Part shown: piece by piece, positions 1 to 11,043 of the stretch
Position numbering within the stretch: position 1 is the first letter of the stretch
Layout: every line of letters starts with the position of its first letter
DNA from: Diploptera punctata
Taxonomy: Eukaryota > Arthropoda > Insecta > Blattodea > Blaberidae
Length of the DNA: 64,000 nucleotides
Reading direction: 5' to 3'
Assembly: GCA_030220185.1 (NCBI GenBank)
Contig: JASPKZ010001237.1
Span: 263,501-327,500 of the forward strand
Program-made: the position numbers and the translations under genes
Notes under the pieces: model-generated
What the model saw: the letters and a program-made list of their open reading frames with translations, nothing else
Told to the model about the DNA's origin: nothing
Database searches by the model: none

Positions 1-322
1 CAGATTCAATTTTTCTAACGATTGTGAATCGGTATCGTAATACGCTTAAACATTTTTGACATCGGATGAAGATTTTTATTTTTTGTGGATATGTTTGCAA
101 GCCACTACTGAACCATGTCATGTCAAACACCACGAAAGTTTATTTATTACTACAAGACTCAATATAGGCCTATGTTGTACCAAGCTACGGTGTTAACATT
201 CTTTTTAAAACCATCAAGTATTATACCCCCTCTACATTTGCAATTTAGAATATATAAGGGTTACTTTTCATGAATGGACAGGGCAATATACTGGCTCCCA
301 AACCAACCCACCGCTTATTCAA
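1..322. other. AT-rich sequence, no gene seen
   Basis: No extended open frame, TIR or recognisable repeat head was found here. The stretch ends at the TA that precedes the pogo-like terminus at 325. Confidence 0.4.
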
Positions 323-324
323 TA

Positions 325-1767
325 CAGTGAAAGCTCCTTATTCGTGCGGGATATGTTCCGCAAATATGTCGCTAATACAGAAACCGCGAATATGTAATGA
401 TAGTTTTTATGGGTATACAGGGGATATGTTCCAAGGATCCAAAATAAAATAAAAATTATCAAAATAAAATCAATTAATGAGAGATTTGAACAATTTCTAT
501 TAATTACACTTGTTAACATGATTTTTGTCTCATGAGTAGCAATAGTTGTGCTTAATGCAGTTTTTTATCGTGTTTTCAAATGTGTATTCAGAAATTCTCC
601 ATCGCCCACAGTATTTTTTATTTCAATTTCAATTAATGGATTTAAATAATTATTTTTTAATCGTTTATTTTTCGTCTATTTGTCCATTGTAAAATAAAAC
701 CAAATGAGCTAACTCAAATGATTTCAGCTATGGAAAAGAGATATCAAGGCAAATTGAATCCTAATATGCTGGGCGATTATTGTTGGACCATCAAGAGGGA
801 TGCTCCACAGGCGAAATATAGCAGAAATCGTCATTTCTTACTTTCTAGGTGAGTCCGAGTGATCGAATATTGTGTAGTTACGAATTTAGAAAATATTAAA
901 GGGTTTGAAAGGATAATTACCTGTCTCTCTTCGGTGATGGAGAAAAACCGAGATCATATTTGAATTCAGGAGAAAAATATCTACCAAAATCTGAGACAAA
1001 ACCAAAGTGTGATTTGGTGTTTCTCAGTGTTATTAATGTCACGCTCAGGCAAGGACTGAAAGAACGTAGTATTTTGTTTCGGGATTGCCGCTTTTAAAAT
1101 GTATTTCAAACCAAACTGATATTCAGCTGTGAATTCTGCGATAGAATTCTTTCTTTTGTCTTCGGATATCTTGAAGAATCATATAGTTTGATTCATTAAC
1201 ATTGAAACCAGCCTGATATAAGATAAGCAACGGATTCGCCAACGCGTAAACGGTCAAGCATTTCTATATATAGGCCTACTTTATACTTTAAAATAGCGGA
1301 AATTACTTTTTTCCTCTTCGGAACTAATTTTTCTTTCCTTTTACACGACATTATAAATTGGCAAAAAAGCAGAAGAGACACGTGTAATTCAATCAAAATT
1401 ATTGCAACGAATGACAAGTTTAAACAATAAAACACCGATCGTGTCGAGGGCGGCATTTATCAACGGATATAGCGGCACGTGAAATACTGCGGCGGTGACT
1501 TTAACAACGAACTTTAGGCTTAGTGACAATAAGGTTTGTTTTACTTTGATATTAATTTGTTCATTTGGTTTCAATCACTTTTTGTAAAAGCCGCCGTGGC
1601 ACGTGCCTGTAGTTAAAAAATTGCCGATGCGTCAATAAAAGATGCTAATCCTTCTAATAAACCGACTGGATCCGTGAATAAAGCATTATTTAGCCGCGAA
1701 TACGGGAAGTGTTTCACAATTTTTTTAACCTGCGAATAATCAAAACGCGAATAAGGAGCTTTTACTG
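325..1767. mobile_element. pogo/Tigger-like DNA transposon remnant
   Basis: The left end reads CAGTGAAAGCTCCTTATTCG and the right end, on the minus strand, reads CAGTAAAAGCTCCTTATTCG. These are inward-facing 20-bp terminal inverted repeats with one mismatch. Each is flanked by TA (323-324 and 1768-1769), the target duplication expected of the Tc1/mariner/pogo superfamily. Subterminal TATTCGCG-type motifs recur just inside both ends. No transposase motif remains, so it is non-autonomous or internally deleted. It carries the CACTG element at 507-1029, which therefore inserted later. The pogo/Tigger assignment rests on the CAGT terminus and the TA sites only. Confidence 0.6.
507..1029 (+). mobile_element. 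CACTG transposon family, copy 1
   Basis: Begins CACTTGTTAACATG and ends ...TTTCTCAGTG, flanked by a TTA duplication (504-506 and 1030-1032). It aligns along its length with the copies at 25892, 41634, 42512, 54801 and 46305. An ATG at 730 opens the family's conserved terminal peptide (MEKRYQGK..., with DYCW), but a lost A near 830 shifts the frame before the normal stop. About 523 bp, non-autonomous, inserted within the pogo-like element. Confidence 0.75.
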
Positions 1768-1865
1768 TACTCGTTTTATGTTGTCCCCTTACGTTAAGAT
1801 TAAAATGGGTACCACAATTTGCACAGCTATCATGATACACACATTATGCGACAAGAGAAGTACAA

Positions 1866-2600
1866 GGTTCGGCAAAAACAGTGACTTATTTTAAATTGCC
1901 TGCCATTATTGGACACGGCTTCCTAGAGAGTTGATATTGGTACCAACGCGTAGTGCAGTTCAAACCATTGCCAGTCAGTATGGAGCGTTGGTCAAACGAA
2001 CACCGTGCGTTTGCAATAGAAACGTTTTTCAATGTGGTGACAGTGTCGTGCGGACACAGCGTTTGTTTCGGCAACATTTTAACATTGGTCGGGATGATCA
2101 AGTTCCGTCTCAGAAGTCGATTACGAGATGGGTCCAGCAGTTCAGAGCAACAGAATCTGCAACAAACAATAAGCCTCCTGGTAGGCCACCTGCGGTTCGC
2201 ACTCCGGACGACAAGGCATCTTGTTTTCCGCTTTGGCAATGTTAACTTGCATTCCCGTTCGCCCGATTTATCGACTTGTGATTTTTTCTGTGGGGATTCT
2301 TAAAATCCAAAGTGTGTGCTAACAAGCCAACAACTCTTGAAGAATTGAAAAATAACATTCACACCGAAATCGAGGCCATAACAGGTGACACTCTTCATAA
2401 GGTTATGGAGAATGAGCGTGTTCGTACAGAAGATTGCATCGCCAACAATGGTGGACACCTAAAGGGCACAATTTACAAAATGTGACATGTGAAATTAATG
2501 GTAGGATGTGTTATTTCGAACAATGTACACTAATGATGTGTAGTTATATTTCTTCATGCCAAAATAACATGTTTAAAATGGGCCATTTTTTGCCGCACCC
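1866..2600 (+). mobile_element. Short mariner-like element with degenerate TIRs
   Basis: The left end GGTTCGGCAAAAACAG and the reverse complement of the right end, GGTGCGGCAAAAAATGG, align, and both continue into a shared CTTATTTTAAA/CCCATTTTAAA stretch, giving TIRs of about 30 bp. At about 735 bp it is far shorter than an autonomous mariner (about 1.3 kb), consistent with the internal loss seen in its transposase. A TA duplication is not evident. Confidence 0.6.
1981..2484 (+). pseudogene. Mariner-like transposase relic, internally deleted
   Basis: The 5' part encodes MERWSNEHRAFAIETFF and, after a frameshift near 2029, continues as VVRTQRLFRQHFNIGR and later PPGRPPAVRTPD. This matches the DUF4817-type helix-turn-helix DNA-binding region of insect mariner-like transposases. 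The sequence then jumps directly to a C-terminal part with RSPDLSTCDFF, LWGFLKSKV and a tail ending in NNGGHLKG before a TGA at 2482-2484. The central catalytic region with the first two acidic residues is missing, and a base is lost in a T-run near 2288. It cannot encode an active enzyme. The family call is from remembered motif patterns. Confidence 0.7.
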
Positions 2601-3544
2601 GGTAATTGCTTTGGAATAAAGCGACTATATATATCAATAATATGCTGCGTATTAGACCTACATAAAGTCTAGTCCGCAAGCCTGCACATAAGTTCAAACT
2701 AAATTTGTACTGTTGCCATTTATCTTCAAATGCGTGCAGATTTGCACAAGCCCACCCATAAATGGGTATTGTAAAAGTCTACAATACCATATCTTATAAA
2801 ACCTGCCTCAATACTAAATTAAAAAAGTCGCTCTATGCCACCATGCCACCAACATATATTCAATTGAAAAAACCGGTAATACACACAATTTATTATGATG
2901 ATCTTCAAGAAGATTTTCAGGCTGTATGCGGTGGTCGTGAGGCTTGTAGTTCCCCGACGTTTCGCCAGAGACGTCAATACACAATATATTTGGTTGCAGT
3001 ATATGAATAATTACCCGAGAGAAATATATGTATTGACTTACTTCCAAAAAAAGTAAAAATGCCTTAAAATGAAGTGAAAAGTGTAGCCAACTTATCATAA
3101 AATCCCGCTAACTAACAAGTGAACGCTAAACTAATCTGGTGTTCTAACTCACAAATTTTCTCAACCTAATTTGCCCAAACTAACACAAACTTGCTCATTT
3201 TATAAATTTTACTTGCCCACTAAGCTGGACTCTTGGGACAGAATCAACTTACATGTGAGCAAACATTTTGGCAATTGCTCTAGCTGGAACATGCGTTATC
3301 ACATTGGCCAACACGACGCTAATAGTCATTGGTTCTCCGATCAAATAATCACTGTGACATTGAACAGACAACAAAAGCTTCGTTTTGAAATGTGGATCTT
3401 CAAGACACATTATTTTGAAGAATCTACTTGCAGAACTGAATTCTATTTCCTCAATTGTTTCTTATCTAGGGGATCACAGTACGAGAACTGAGTTTTTACA
3501 GTACACTAAACCTAACTCCATTGGCCCCATTTTTAGACAGAACT
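2601..3544. other. Intergenic DNA with one repeat fragment
   Basis: Apart from the GATGATCTT repeat at 2895-2990, I see no coding motif. Short open frames at 3171-3491 and elsewhere resemble no protein I know and have ordinary AT-rich composition. Confidence 0.35.
2895..2990 (+). repeat. GATGATCTT...CGACGTTTCGCC repeat, half copy
   Basis: Contains GATGATCTTCAAGAAGATTT followed by CCGACGTTTCGCCAGAGACG. The same two blocks occur in the foldback copy at 30805-30960, there present in both orientations. This copy has only one arm. Confidence 0.5.
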
Positions 3545-3830
3545 AGATGGACCTTGGCCTACAACCCGGCTACTGCCCTCAAATCAACTTTACAGATGGG
3601 GACGATCATCCAAACATCACAAGAGTGATATGTTGTTAGCAATGTCGGTGTCCCAATCGTTGCAGCTGGTTTACTCAATCTGGATAACATACATTTTTAC
3701 CCGATTACTTAACGATATTGTGTGGGCACAGGTCCCATACTAGCTGAAATTTCTTGAGCAAATTTATTCTCCTACGAAGACTACAACTAGTGAATGTCTC
3801 GTAGTTCTGCACCAGGATATGATGCCTCAC
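3545..3830 (-). mobile_element. SINE-H, diverged copy
   Basis: Aligns with 30190-30545 through the blocks GGGCAC...TCCCATACT, a following AAATT tract, and a terminal CTGCACCAGGATATGATGCC. On the minus strand the end nearest 3830 resembles a tRNA-type promoter head. It abuts the foldback repeat at 3831. Confidence 0.45.
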
Positions 3831-4235
3831 AAGGGAAGTGTCAACAATTGCATACCGAAACTGACATTGAAATATCTACCAGATAAGCGTTGTGATGTGC
3901 CAAGGTCTTTTCAAAAGAATTATCTGCCACTTATAACTGCAAGCACTAAAATCCAGCGCCAAACCTCTCATTTAAACTATAGGGAAGTAATACAACTCCC
4001 GAATTCGTATACTGAATAAGCCTCACTACCATCCTTACGCGCCGTGTCCCGCTTCACTCCACTCCACTTCGTTCTTACTGAAGCAGGGTTCCATCTGCTC
4101 CGTACGGTGGATTTTGCTGGATTCTGACTTCGATTTCTGTGGCTTGTAGTTAAAAACGGTAGATTTTTTTTGGACACGGCCTTGATACATCACAACGCTG
4201 GGAGAAATTTCATAGGCAGACCACAATTCAAATCA
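3831..4235. mobile_element. Foldback element, copy 1
   Basis: The left arm contains AAGCGTTGTGATGTGCCAAG; the right arm read in reverse contains CAGCGTTGTGATGTATCAAG, followed by a GTGTCCAAAAAA block. The arms are about 100 bp around a central spacer with no coding capacity. The same structure occurs at 44173-44597. It is probably a MITE of a foldback or hAT-like DNA transposon; superfamily unresolved. Confidence 0.55.
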
Positions 4236-5110
4236 CATTACTTTTATGACACAGGTACTGTGAGACCAAACGATGAGACAAATCACAAGGAGGACGTTGC
4301 ATGTTTTGTTCTGATGATGGTATGCTCGCTATGAACTTTGTATAGTAACGTAATAACTCGTAATTCACCAACTCGACACACCGTGTCATCGCTTAGCTGC
4401 ACATCATACAGGAACATTTTATATTGATCAGTTTGTAACTTATAGTACCTACTTTTCCATTACTGGAAGCTTTTTTCATAACGCTCTGTATATTTGTACT
4501 TCGAGTATTCAGTGAATCAGAAGAGATAAAACCTCTCCTTCCAATGACGCGATGTTGGCTAAGCTTCAACCATACAATAGAGGTGACTCTGAACAGCGGT
4601 CAGATGTAAACAAGAGCAGGTTTCAGACTTACAAAGTACATTTCAGTGGAACATAAAAGTTACGCACTGACTGATCGGAGCATTTGGAGTGAAATATAAC
4701 TAACGTGAAGTCGTTATTCTTGATGCTGGAAACTAAAAAACATAGTTTTGCAATGTTGCTGAAAGTACAGAAAACTATTCTAACCCCCTTCCCTATGACG
4801 TCATGTAAAATAGTCGCATCAACCGTACGCTGATAATCATGTTTCACAAAGGAATTTTTTTGTGTTCCTTCTGCTAGGTTATCAGTATCAGAAAGACGGA
4901 AGTCACCAAGGTGACAGAGGTCAGATCGCTTCCATAACGGGAACTAAAATACGTGTCTGGTAAGATAGATCGACTTTACTAGAGCTAAGTAAAAAAAAAC
5001 CCCATGATTAATAAGCCGACTTATAAATGAGTCTCTAAGGAAGTTGTCATCAAAACTTGGAATCGATGCTAGTAAAAATTCCTGGTAAGTTTCCGGTGAG
5101 GTGTTAATTC
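4236..5110. other. Intergenic DNA, nothing recognised
   Basis: No repeat head, TIR or coding motif found. The open frame at 4629-4847 on the minus strand is short and unlike any family I know. Confidence 0.35.
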
Positions 5111-5448
5111 ACAGTAGTAATATATAATGTAAGATTAAAACTATAAAATAGGTACCTTGTTAGGTTCCGTCTCCTCAACTTAAGTTATTTGAAAACTCTG
5201 TAGGCCTTTCGGGACTAGTCCCACAGCCATCATCATGAAGGCATTAGGTCCGTATTTGGTGACTTGTTGTGTCAAGTCAGTGCTAAACACCCAGGCTCAA
5301 ACACAAGTTACGAACCTAGTGGGCATTCTTCTGTATGATGGGACTAGTCCCGAAAGGCCTACAGAGGTTTTTTTAAAAAACTTAAATTGAGGAGACGGAC
5401 ATACATGGTAACTAGTTTATAGTTTCTAATCTTTTTAATTATTACTGA
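5111..5448. mobile_element. Foldback element (family J)
   Basis: Two inverted arms of about 115 bp (5111-5231 and 5333-5448) share CCGTCTCCTCAA and the strongly conserved core GTAGGCCTTTCGGGACTAGT. The spacer of about 100 bp contains no ORF. Single-arm relatives occur at 38580-38720 and 48062-48175, so this is a dispersed family rather than a local palindrome. Confidence 0.6.
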
Positions 5449-5944
5449 AAAAACGTGGAATCGTGAATACACCCTACAGTATAGTTGTTCAGCACAGCTA
5501 GTGTTACCAGTGCATCATAGAATGGATCCATCTGTAGATGTGGAAAAAAATATATAATGCTAACTTAATTTTAATTTAATAATATTTTGATATGTTTTGT
5601 TTCTGAAGAAATTCACGTAGTATTTTGTTTTAATGCAAGGAAGAGAATTGTTACCCTGTATAATTTACACTTACCTGGTAACGAGAGGTGAGTATGATAA
5701 AAACTAATCCGTCGGGACCGAAAAGTTGAGTGAAATTGGCAGGGCGTCATCGTATACTGAAAATCAGAAGAAAAAAATTTCAGATATCCAAAAGTTTCAT
5801 ATGCTTAAGTATCCGCATGGAGACAAAATATTTAAATATTAAAGACAAAATAAAAAAAGTATTTTCTTTTCTTCCAGAGTCAAAAAGCTTCAGAATTGTA
5901 GTAAAAAAAGTTAGCATATATCTTGTAAAAACGTTTATTTACCC
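5449..5944. other. Intergenic DNA, nothing recognised
   Basis: AT-rich; the open frame 5730-6008 runs into the SINE-B 3' end and is not a plausible gene. Confidence 0.35.
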
Positions 5945-6322
5945 CAGACGTCCCTCATGGAGATATGAGTGCTCTCCTAACGGGAGTTTCTTTACCAAGC
6001 TAATTTAGTTAAGCTTGTTTCCCTACATACGTCAGTGAGTGACAAGTGGTTACACATAGCTTTAATCATACATATAGTAGGCAATTAAAACATTACTTGG
6101 ACGAGGGAGGTCGGAAAAATTTTGCCAAGATGAACTAATTTAGCCTTGAGGTTTGTTTACGACTCCGGATATCTTCAGTCTCGGGACCCATGGTCTACAG
6201 TCCATCCCGGAAGACTTGTCCCTTTTTACATCCTAAAAATCCATCGATCCCGGCGGGTTTGAACTCTCGATCCTTGGTACCAAAGGCAAGGAACATAACC
6301 TCTAGATCACTGCGGACTAAAG
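5945..6322 (-). mobile_element. SINE-B, tRNA-derived
   Basis: On the minus strand it starts with a tRNA-like head in which the B box reads GAGTTCAAACCCGCC, followed by GATGGATTTTTAGGATG. It ends in the conserved 3' block AAACTCCCGTTAGGAGAGC. The same body occurs at 17825, 31440, 43390, 62690 and 63780. Such elements are transcribed by RNA polymerase III and moved by a LINE's enzymes; this copy is old, with many substitutions. Confidence 0.75.
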
Positions 6323-6603
6323 AACGTTTATAATTATATGGTTTTCATTAACCTTATTTTCTTAATTATAACACATCTAAAATTGTAATAAAAATAAATA
6401 AATATTTAGAAATGTTAATTGACAAGAGCATACAATATATACACGGTACCTCATTTCTTGCCACACACGAATCAGCTGGTCTCTCGTTGTCGAATTCACA
6501 GTTTTAAACAATTCGATGTCGCAGATTTTAAAGAGTGTCAGGCATGGGGGGGGGTAAAAACGCGGTCTTTTACGTAACCCCACAGATAAAAATCACACAG
6601 GGT

Positions 6604-6929
6604 TAGAATGCACCCTAGTGTAGAAATAATGAAACACGTCAAATTGTATATTATAATCAACATTATAGGTTATTCATTTATTTTTTAGTAAAAACTCAAT
6701 AAAATCACGGAATATGTTATTATTTGTTATATTCAATGTATTTGTTGAAGAAAATTAATGCTCTGACCTGTTCTGAATATTAAAAAGGAAGACCTTTCTT
6801 TCTTACAAAAGCAGGAGCTAATAAAGGGAAATCGATTAAGACCGCGGTGAAACACGACTGCCAACGGTTGTAAAAAAATCATTGAAACGTGATTGGTCAT
6901 TGACTACCGTTTGGGGCTTGAGTTAAATA
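6604..6929 (+). repeat. Repeat I, forward copy
   Basis: About 330 bp, matching the reverse complement of 18932-19263 along its whole length. Shared blocks include ATTATAATCAACATTATAGG, CCTGTTCTGAATATTAAAAA and ACGTGATTGGTCATT. No coding capacity; probably a MITE or solo fragment of a larger element. Confidence 0.6.
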
Positions 6930-6969
6930 GTCACTGTTAATTTATATTATTATTGTTGTTACAAGGATT

Positions 6970-6977
6970 ATTATTAA

Positions 6978-7028
<51 letters not shown>
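6970..7028 (+). repeat. (TTA)n microsatellite
   Basis: Nearly uninterrupted ATT trinucleotide run of about 55 bp. Confidence 0.9.
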
Positions 7029-7029
<1 letters not shown>

Positions 7030-7965
7030 CCGGAACTATGCCTACAAAAGGAAAGTCACCATGGATGCGTCTTGAACCAAGATCGGAGAAATGTTCCTTA
7101 CTCAAACATTTTTTAGACAAAACTATATAATAATCAATTGATAAATTAAAAAAATTAAATAAATTATTGTTGTATTGTTGTACAATATGTACTATAATAA
7201 CACAATTCATAATTTGTTAACATGTCTGAAGAAGGTACAGTGTACCGAAACAGCTGTAACTGAATTATATCTTAATAAATATGAAAATCATATAAATCTG
7301 TAAGTTTTATTTTTATTTAATTAATAAAATTGTTTAATATAGGCAATCAGCGGGACCCGCGAAATTGTTCGCGAGAACAAAATGATTTAAAAAGTTTATG
7401 TATAAAAATAATTTTTGTGAGTTATCCGTAAAAGATAGACGACTTTTTTTGTAGAAGTTAATGAGATATTTAATTCTATGTACTTTAATTTGGTGTAATT
7501 GTTATGGATTAGGCAGCGTAAGCCATTTAAGCGTTCACTTTTTATTCAGTGCACCGATGCACTATATTACGTACGGTAATATGGTGTGTACGTTAATTGT
7601 CCTCAAAGTAATTCTCTAAATGATGGTAAAAACCACCTTTCAATTCGGTCAAGTAGTTTTTGAGTCCATAAAGGATAGACACACAGACGCTCGTTTTTAT
7701 ACATAAAGAAGCTCTGAGCGCATTTTTGTCACTGTTTCAATTTAATACTGCATTATAGATTCTTATATCTATGTGTTTACTAAATAATTTAATGATATAT
7801 TACTTATAACTACTAACAACTAAGCAATTTTTCCTTGGTAAAGTGTAAGATAATGTATTAGGCCTATGGTATTAAATTCATCAGGTAAAATTTGCTATTA
7901 TTGTCTTCACCTTAGTTAACCTATCCCTTTATAGGTACTTTTATTTGTTCCACGCCACCCGGGAA
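7029..7965. other. Intergenic DNA, nothing recognised
   Basis: Contains GTCTGAAGAAGGTACAGTGT near 7222, which reads like an old repeat edge, but no second copy was found in this window. No gene motif. Confidence 0.35.
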
Positions 7966-8279
7966 GGTAAAGTAAGTAAAAGTAAAGTGATCCCACAACA
8001 GGCCCGGAGGCCCTTGGGGTAGTAGGAGGTTAAGGCTCCCACTTTTTCTAGACAATCGGCACTTTACGTCAGCCGGGTTGTCAGCCCTGCGTGACGGCCG
8101 CCTTTACCCCCAGAACAAGTGTCTGGTACTCATTTCAGTTAGAGGCTGAGTCGACCCCAGGGCCATAGTGCCGCCAGAGGGTTTGGGTCAGTTTAAAAAT
8201 CCTGACCCCAACGGGATTTGAACCCTTGACCCTCCGGCTTGTAGCTCAGTGCCTTAACCACTACGCTACGGCGTGCGGG
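7966..8279 (-). mobile_element. SINE-C, tRNA-derived, near full length
   Basis: On the minus strand it begins GCACGCCGTAGCGTAGTGGT (A-box region) and has the B box GGGTTCAAATCCC. The body includes GGTCGACTCAGCCTCTAACT and a tail ending in GGGATCACTTTACTTTTAC. Copies occur at 21492, 35831, 36149 and 63200. The well-preserved promoter boxes mark this as a tRNA-derived SINE rather than a tRNA gene. Confidence 0.8.
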
Positions 8280-8815
8280 TATTACGGAGTAATATTAATG
8301 TTATAGGCCTACTCGGATCAACGGATCTGTGCCCCTTAAGCGCTACAGTCGTTCTTAGAAAAGTTAACGCCAATACTCACATCATTCCACGCACTACCCT
8401 GCCTCCACGTCAAACAGTAGCCACGATAATTTTCCTATAGTAGGGAAGTTGCCAACTTTCCCCAAACAGTGTCATGGATCATGAATATTGAATCATATAA
8501 GGTTTATTATTACTTCTTCATATTTAAGTAGGTCTAATGACGCTGATTGATTTTTAGTATTTGCTTAATAATAGTTATCTCATCACTCCGTGCTACAGTG
8601 TCCATGTTGAGTTGACAACACTGGACTGCAAGTGTCCCCCAAGAAGGCTAAAAATTGTGAGTAGTGGGAGGGGCGAAAGAAAAGAGAGAGATAGGAATCA
8701 GCGAGAGAAATGGTTTGCTGAGGCAGAAATGGAATTAGTGTTCAGTTCGTATATCTTACGGAGGCACAGATCCGTTGTTCAGATAATGTTATTATTGCTG
8801 TTCTTGTCATTATTA
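8280..8815. other. Intergenic DNA before a microsatellite
   Basis: No recognisable gene. The open frame beginning 8561 is extended artificially by the TTA microsatellite. Confidence 0.35.
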
Positions 8816-8920
8816 TATATTATTATTATTATTATATTATTAATATTATTATTATTATTTTATTACTATTACTATTATTATTATTTCTATTATTATTTCG
8901 ATTATTATTATTACTATTAC

Positions 8921-8951
<31 letters not shown>

Positions 8952-8956
8952 ATTAA
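8816..8956 (+). repeat. (TTA)n-rich microsatellite
   Basis: Interrupted ATT/ACT/TTC trinucleotide array of about 140 bp. Confidence 0.9.
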
Positions 8957-9507
8957 GGCGGGCGACGTGTGGCATGCAAAAGTATATATAAGGTGAGAGG
9001 TTGAACTGCGATAAAGAAAAGGAAATTTAACACTAACATTATTTGTATTATATCGGAGGGTTGTTTCCTATCTTTAGACATTTAAAACTCATTAGCACTG
9101 GTAAATCCATGCCGCCACTAACGATGATGTTCTATATAGTGACCTTGGACTACAAGCTATCGCCCTGTAAATTAGTTTCCACTGCAGAATACTTGCAGGC
9201 AGAATATTCTTGTCAAGTGGTGTCGCTCGTCTTCACATGCTTTCCACACCCCTTCAACTGAATGGGGCGTCCTATTTTGAAGGACACTTTTTAAGAGACT
9301 AAACGCACAAAATTCCATTAGGCGACTTTAAAAGAATTTCGCTAAATGGTACAGCACGTATTTCAGATTCCTATTCCATTTCTGCCAAAAAGTTACGGGT
9401 GAACGAAGAGGTAAGCCTATAGCTGGAGGCCTTGACCTGATGAACCCACAGTTTTTTTGCCTCTATTACATAGAGTGCAGGAATCTCCAAGTATTCTATT
9501 CTATAGT
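8957..9507. other. Intergenic DNA, nothing recognised
   Basis: Short open frames only; no motif or repeat seen. Confidence 0.35.
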
Positions 9508-9826
9508 AATTCTACTCGAGGGCAGGTCTTTCACTACAAACATAGCAATTTCATGTTTTGCTTTGCAGATTTACTAAGGAATTATAGGTATAGAAGCTTC
9601 CCATTGCTTTCCACATCGGTGAGGGATGATGATGATAATGCTAAGGATGATGATGATGACCGGATGATTTTTGGGGACCGTTGGGCCCTAAGCGACGTGG
9701 CATTTTTCTTACAAGTGAAGAAAACTCCGGAAAAAACTCACCCAGGAGCCTGTCCCAACCGGGAATCGAACCCGGGCCCACTGCGTGAAAAGGCAACACG
9801 CTACCTCGAGACCACACCGATAAAAT
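9508..9826 (-). mobile_element. SINE-A, tRNA-derived
   Basis: Minus strand: a tRNA-like head with GTGGTCTCGAGGTAGCGTG (A-box region) and GGGTTCGATTCCCGG (B box). Next come CTCACCTGTAAGACAAATGT-type and (GATGAT)n-type body blocks, and a 3' end with the GAAAGACCTGCCCTCGGGCA motif. This is the commonest SINE of the window, with full copies at 27525, 37048, 40397, 49469, 61732 and 63441. This copy is diverged (about four differences in the head). Confidence 0.8.
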
Positions 9827-10093
9827 ATCTAATCAATTTTCGAATCCACCAATTAGAATTTGTATAACTCTAAAGATAATTATGAAGAAAACATGAGCAT
9901 TATAAGTTTGGTCATCTCCAATAATAGACCTGGTTCGTGTAATTCTGTTTAAATTAATATTATTATTGAATCACCAACCATTGATCACAAAACATTACAT
10001 TTCATTGTAAAATATTAGCCTTTAATCATAAATTCGTTATTTAAAGACTTATTAATCACCATAGTATCTTCAATACTAAGCTCTAAACGTTAA

Positions 10094-10459
10094 ACTAATT
10101 TGTCGTTTGATATTTCACCACCAGATATGAAATGGAAAAACCTTCAAAACACAAACATCATACCACAACTTCCACGGAAGACAGCAGTTGTACAATTCAG
10201 ATTAACTACAGGACGCGATTGCCTTGCTAAACACTTGCAAAAGATCAACATATTTTCTACACCAAGATGCATTCTATGCAACCACCCAGAAGAAGAAATG
10301 GATAAACACCTCAGCAACTGTGCAGCCGTCAAAGAGGAAACTTCCAAAACTTCGAAGTATTGGAGAGCAAGACTTGCTAATGACTTCAGTGTTAGATGCA
10401 GCACATTCGACACCAGCCAACCAACCAACATTTCACCACCAATGAACTATTATTAATAT
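10094..10459 (+). pseudogene. Jockey-like LINE, C-terminal fragment
   Basis: Encodes a roughly 118-aa open frame with RFRLTTGRDCLAKHL-type sequence after LPRKTAVVQ. A C-x2-C-x9-H-x3-C zinc knuckle follows (CILCNHPEEEMDKHLSNC). This is the pattern at the C-terminus of the pol protein of jockey/R1-type non-LTR retrotransposons, following the RNase H or thumb region. The reverse transcriptase itself is absent, as expected of a 5'-truncated insertion. It is open throughout but has no start of its own. Confidence 0.65.
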
Positions 10460-10509
10460 TGCTCGAACAAATTAATTAATCCATTAACTCCAATAAATTC
10501 GAGATATTT

Positions 10510-11043
10510 TATCCAAAAAATCAGTAAATTAGCGTTAAAATTTTCTCCTTGCAGTAATTCAAATTGCCCTTCACTTTTTTCATATTTTCGATATTTAATT
10601 TTCCATTATAGGATGTCCTGCAATGGTCACAGAGCCCTTTGAATTTTTTTCCCTGCAATCTCTGTTATAATTTTCAAAATTGTTTTGATAAAAAAATGGC
10701 CCGGGCATGTTTTTGCGATTTACGTAGGACGCATGCTTCATCGAATGTCACATCATATTTCCATTTTTCTCCAGACAGGAGGCTCTTATGGAGTTTCCTG
10801 CAGTTCGTGTGCCATTTTGTTAAGCGGGCGATAGTCAAAACAGCTTTTATGGATATTTTCTAAATTCAGGTATTTCTTAATTTTTGTATTAACAGTCTGA
10901 GAGGAGGTTACCGTATTCAATGCAGTAGCTCTTTCAGTGTCTGCTTTCCTACCAGAGACGAAGGCCTTCACCACTCTGATCACTTCGGGGGTGTGACTTC
11001 TTGAAGGACGTGGATCTGCCTTTTTCCTCCTTCGGCAATTGAA
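10510..11043 (-). pseudogene. IS630/mariner-type transposase relic
   Basis: Read on the minus strand, it carries a helix-turn-helix-like block (ATALNTVTSSQTVNTKIKKYL). After a frameshift near 10800 come KWHTNCRKLHKSLLSG, then EKWKYDVTFDEAC and KHARAIFL. In the IS630/mariner transposases I compare it with, the matching block is VTLDEAW with the first catalytic Asp. Downstream remnants (REKNSKGSVTIAG, NGKLNIENMKK) continue the fold, with several stops. The second and third catalytic acids are not identifiable. It is unrelated in sequence to the transposases at 1981 and 14718. No TIR was located. Confidence 0.55.

Noticed and set aside
2814..3098. 94-codon minus-strand open frame
   Set aside because: Overlaps the GATGATCTT repeat and lacks any known motif.
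3171..3491. 106-codon plus-strand open frame
   Set aside because: Composition and lack of motifs suggest chance; next to a diverged SINE.
8561..8950. 129-codon open frame rich in Tyr, Leu and Ile
   Set aside because: Its second half is translation of the TTA microsatellite; no domain in the first half.
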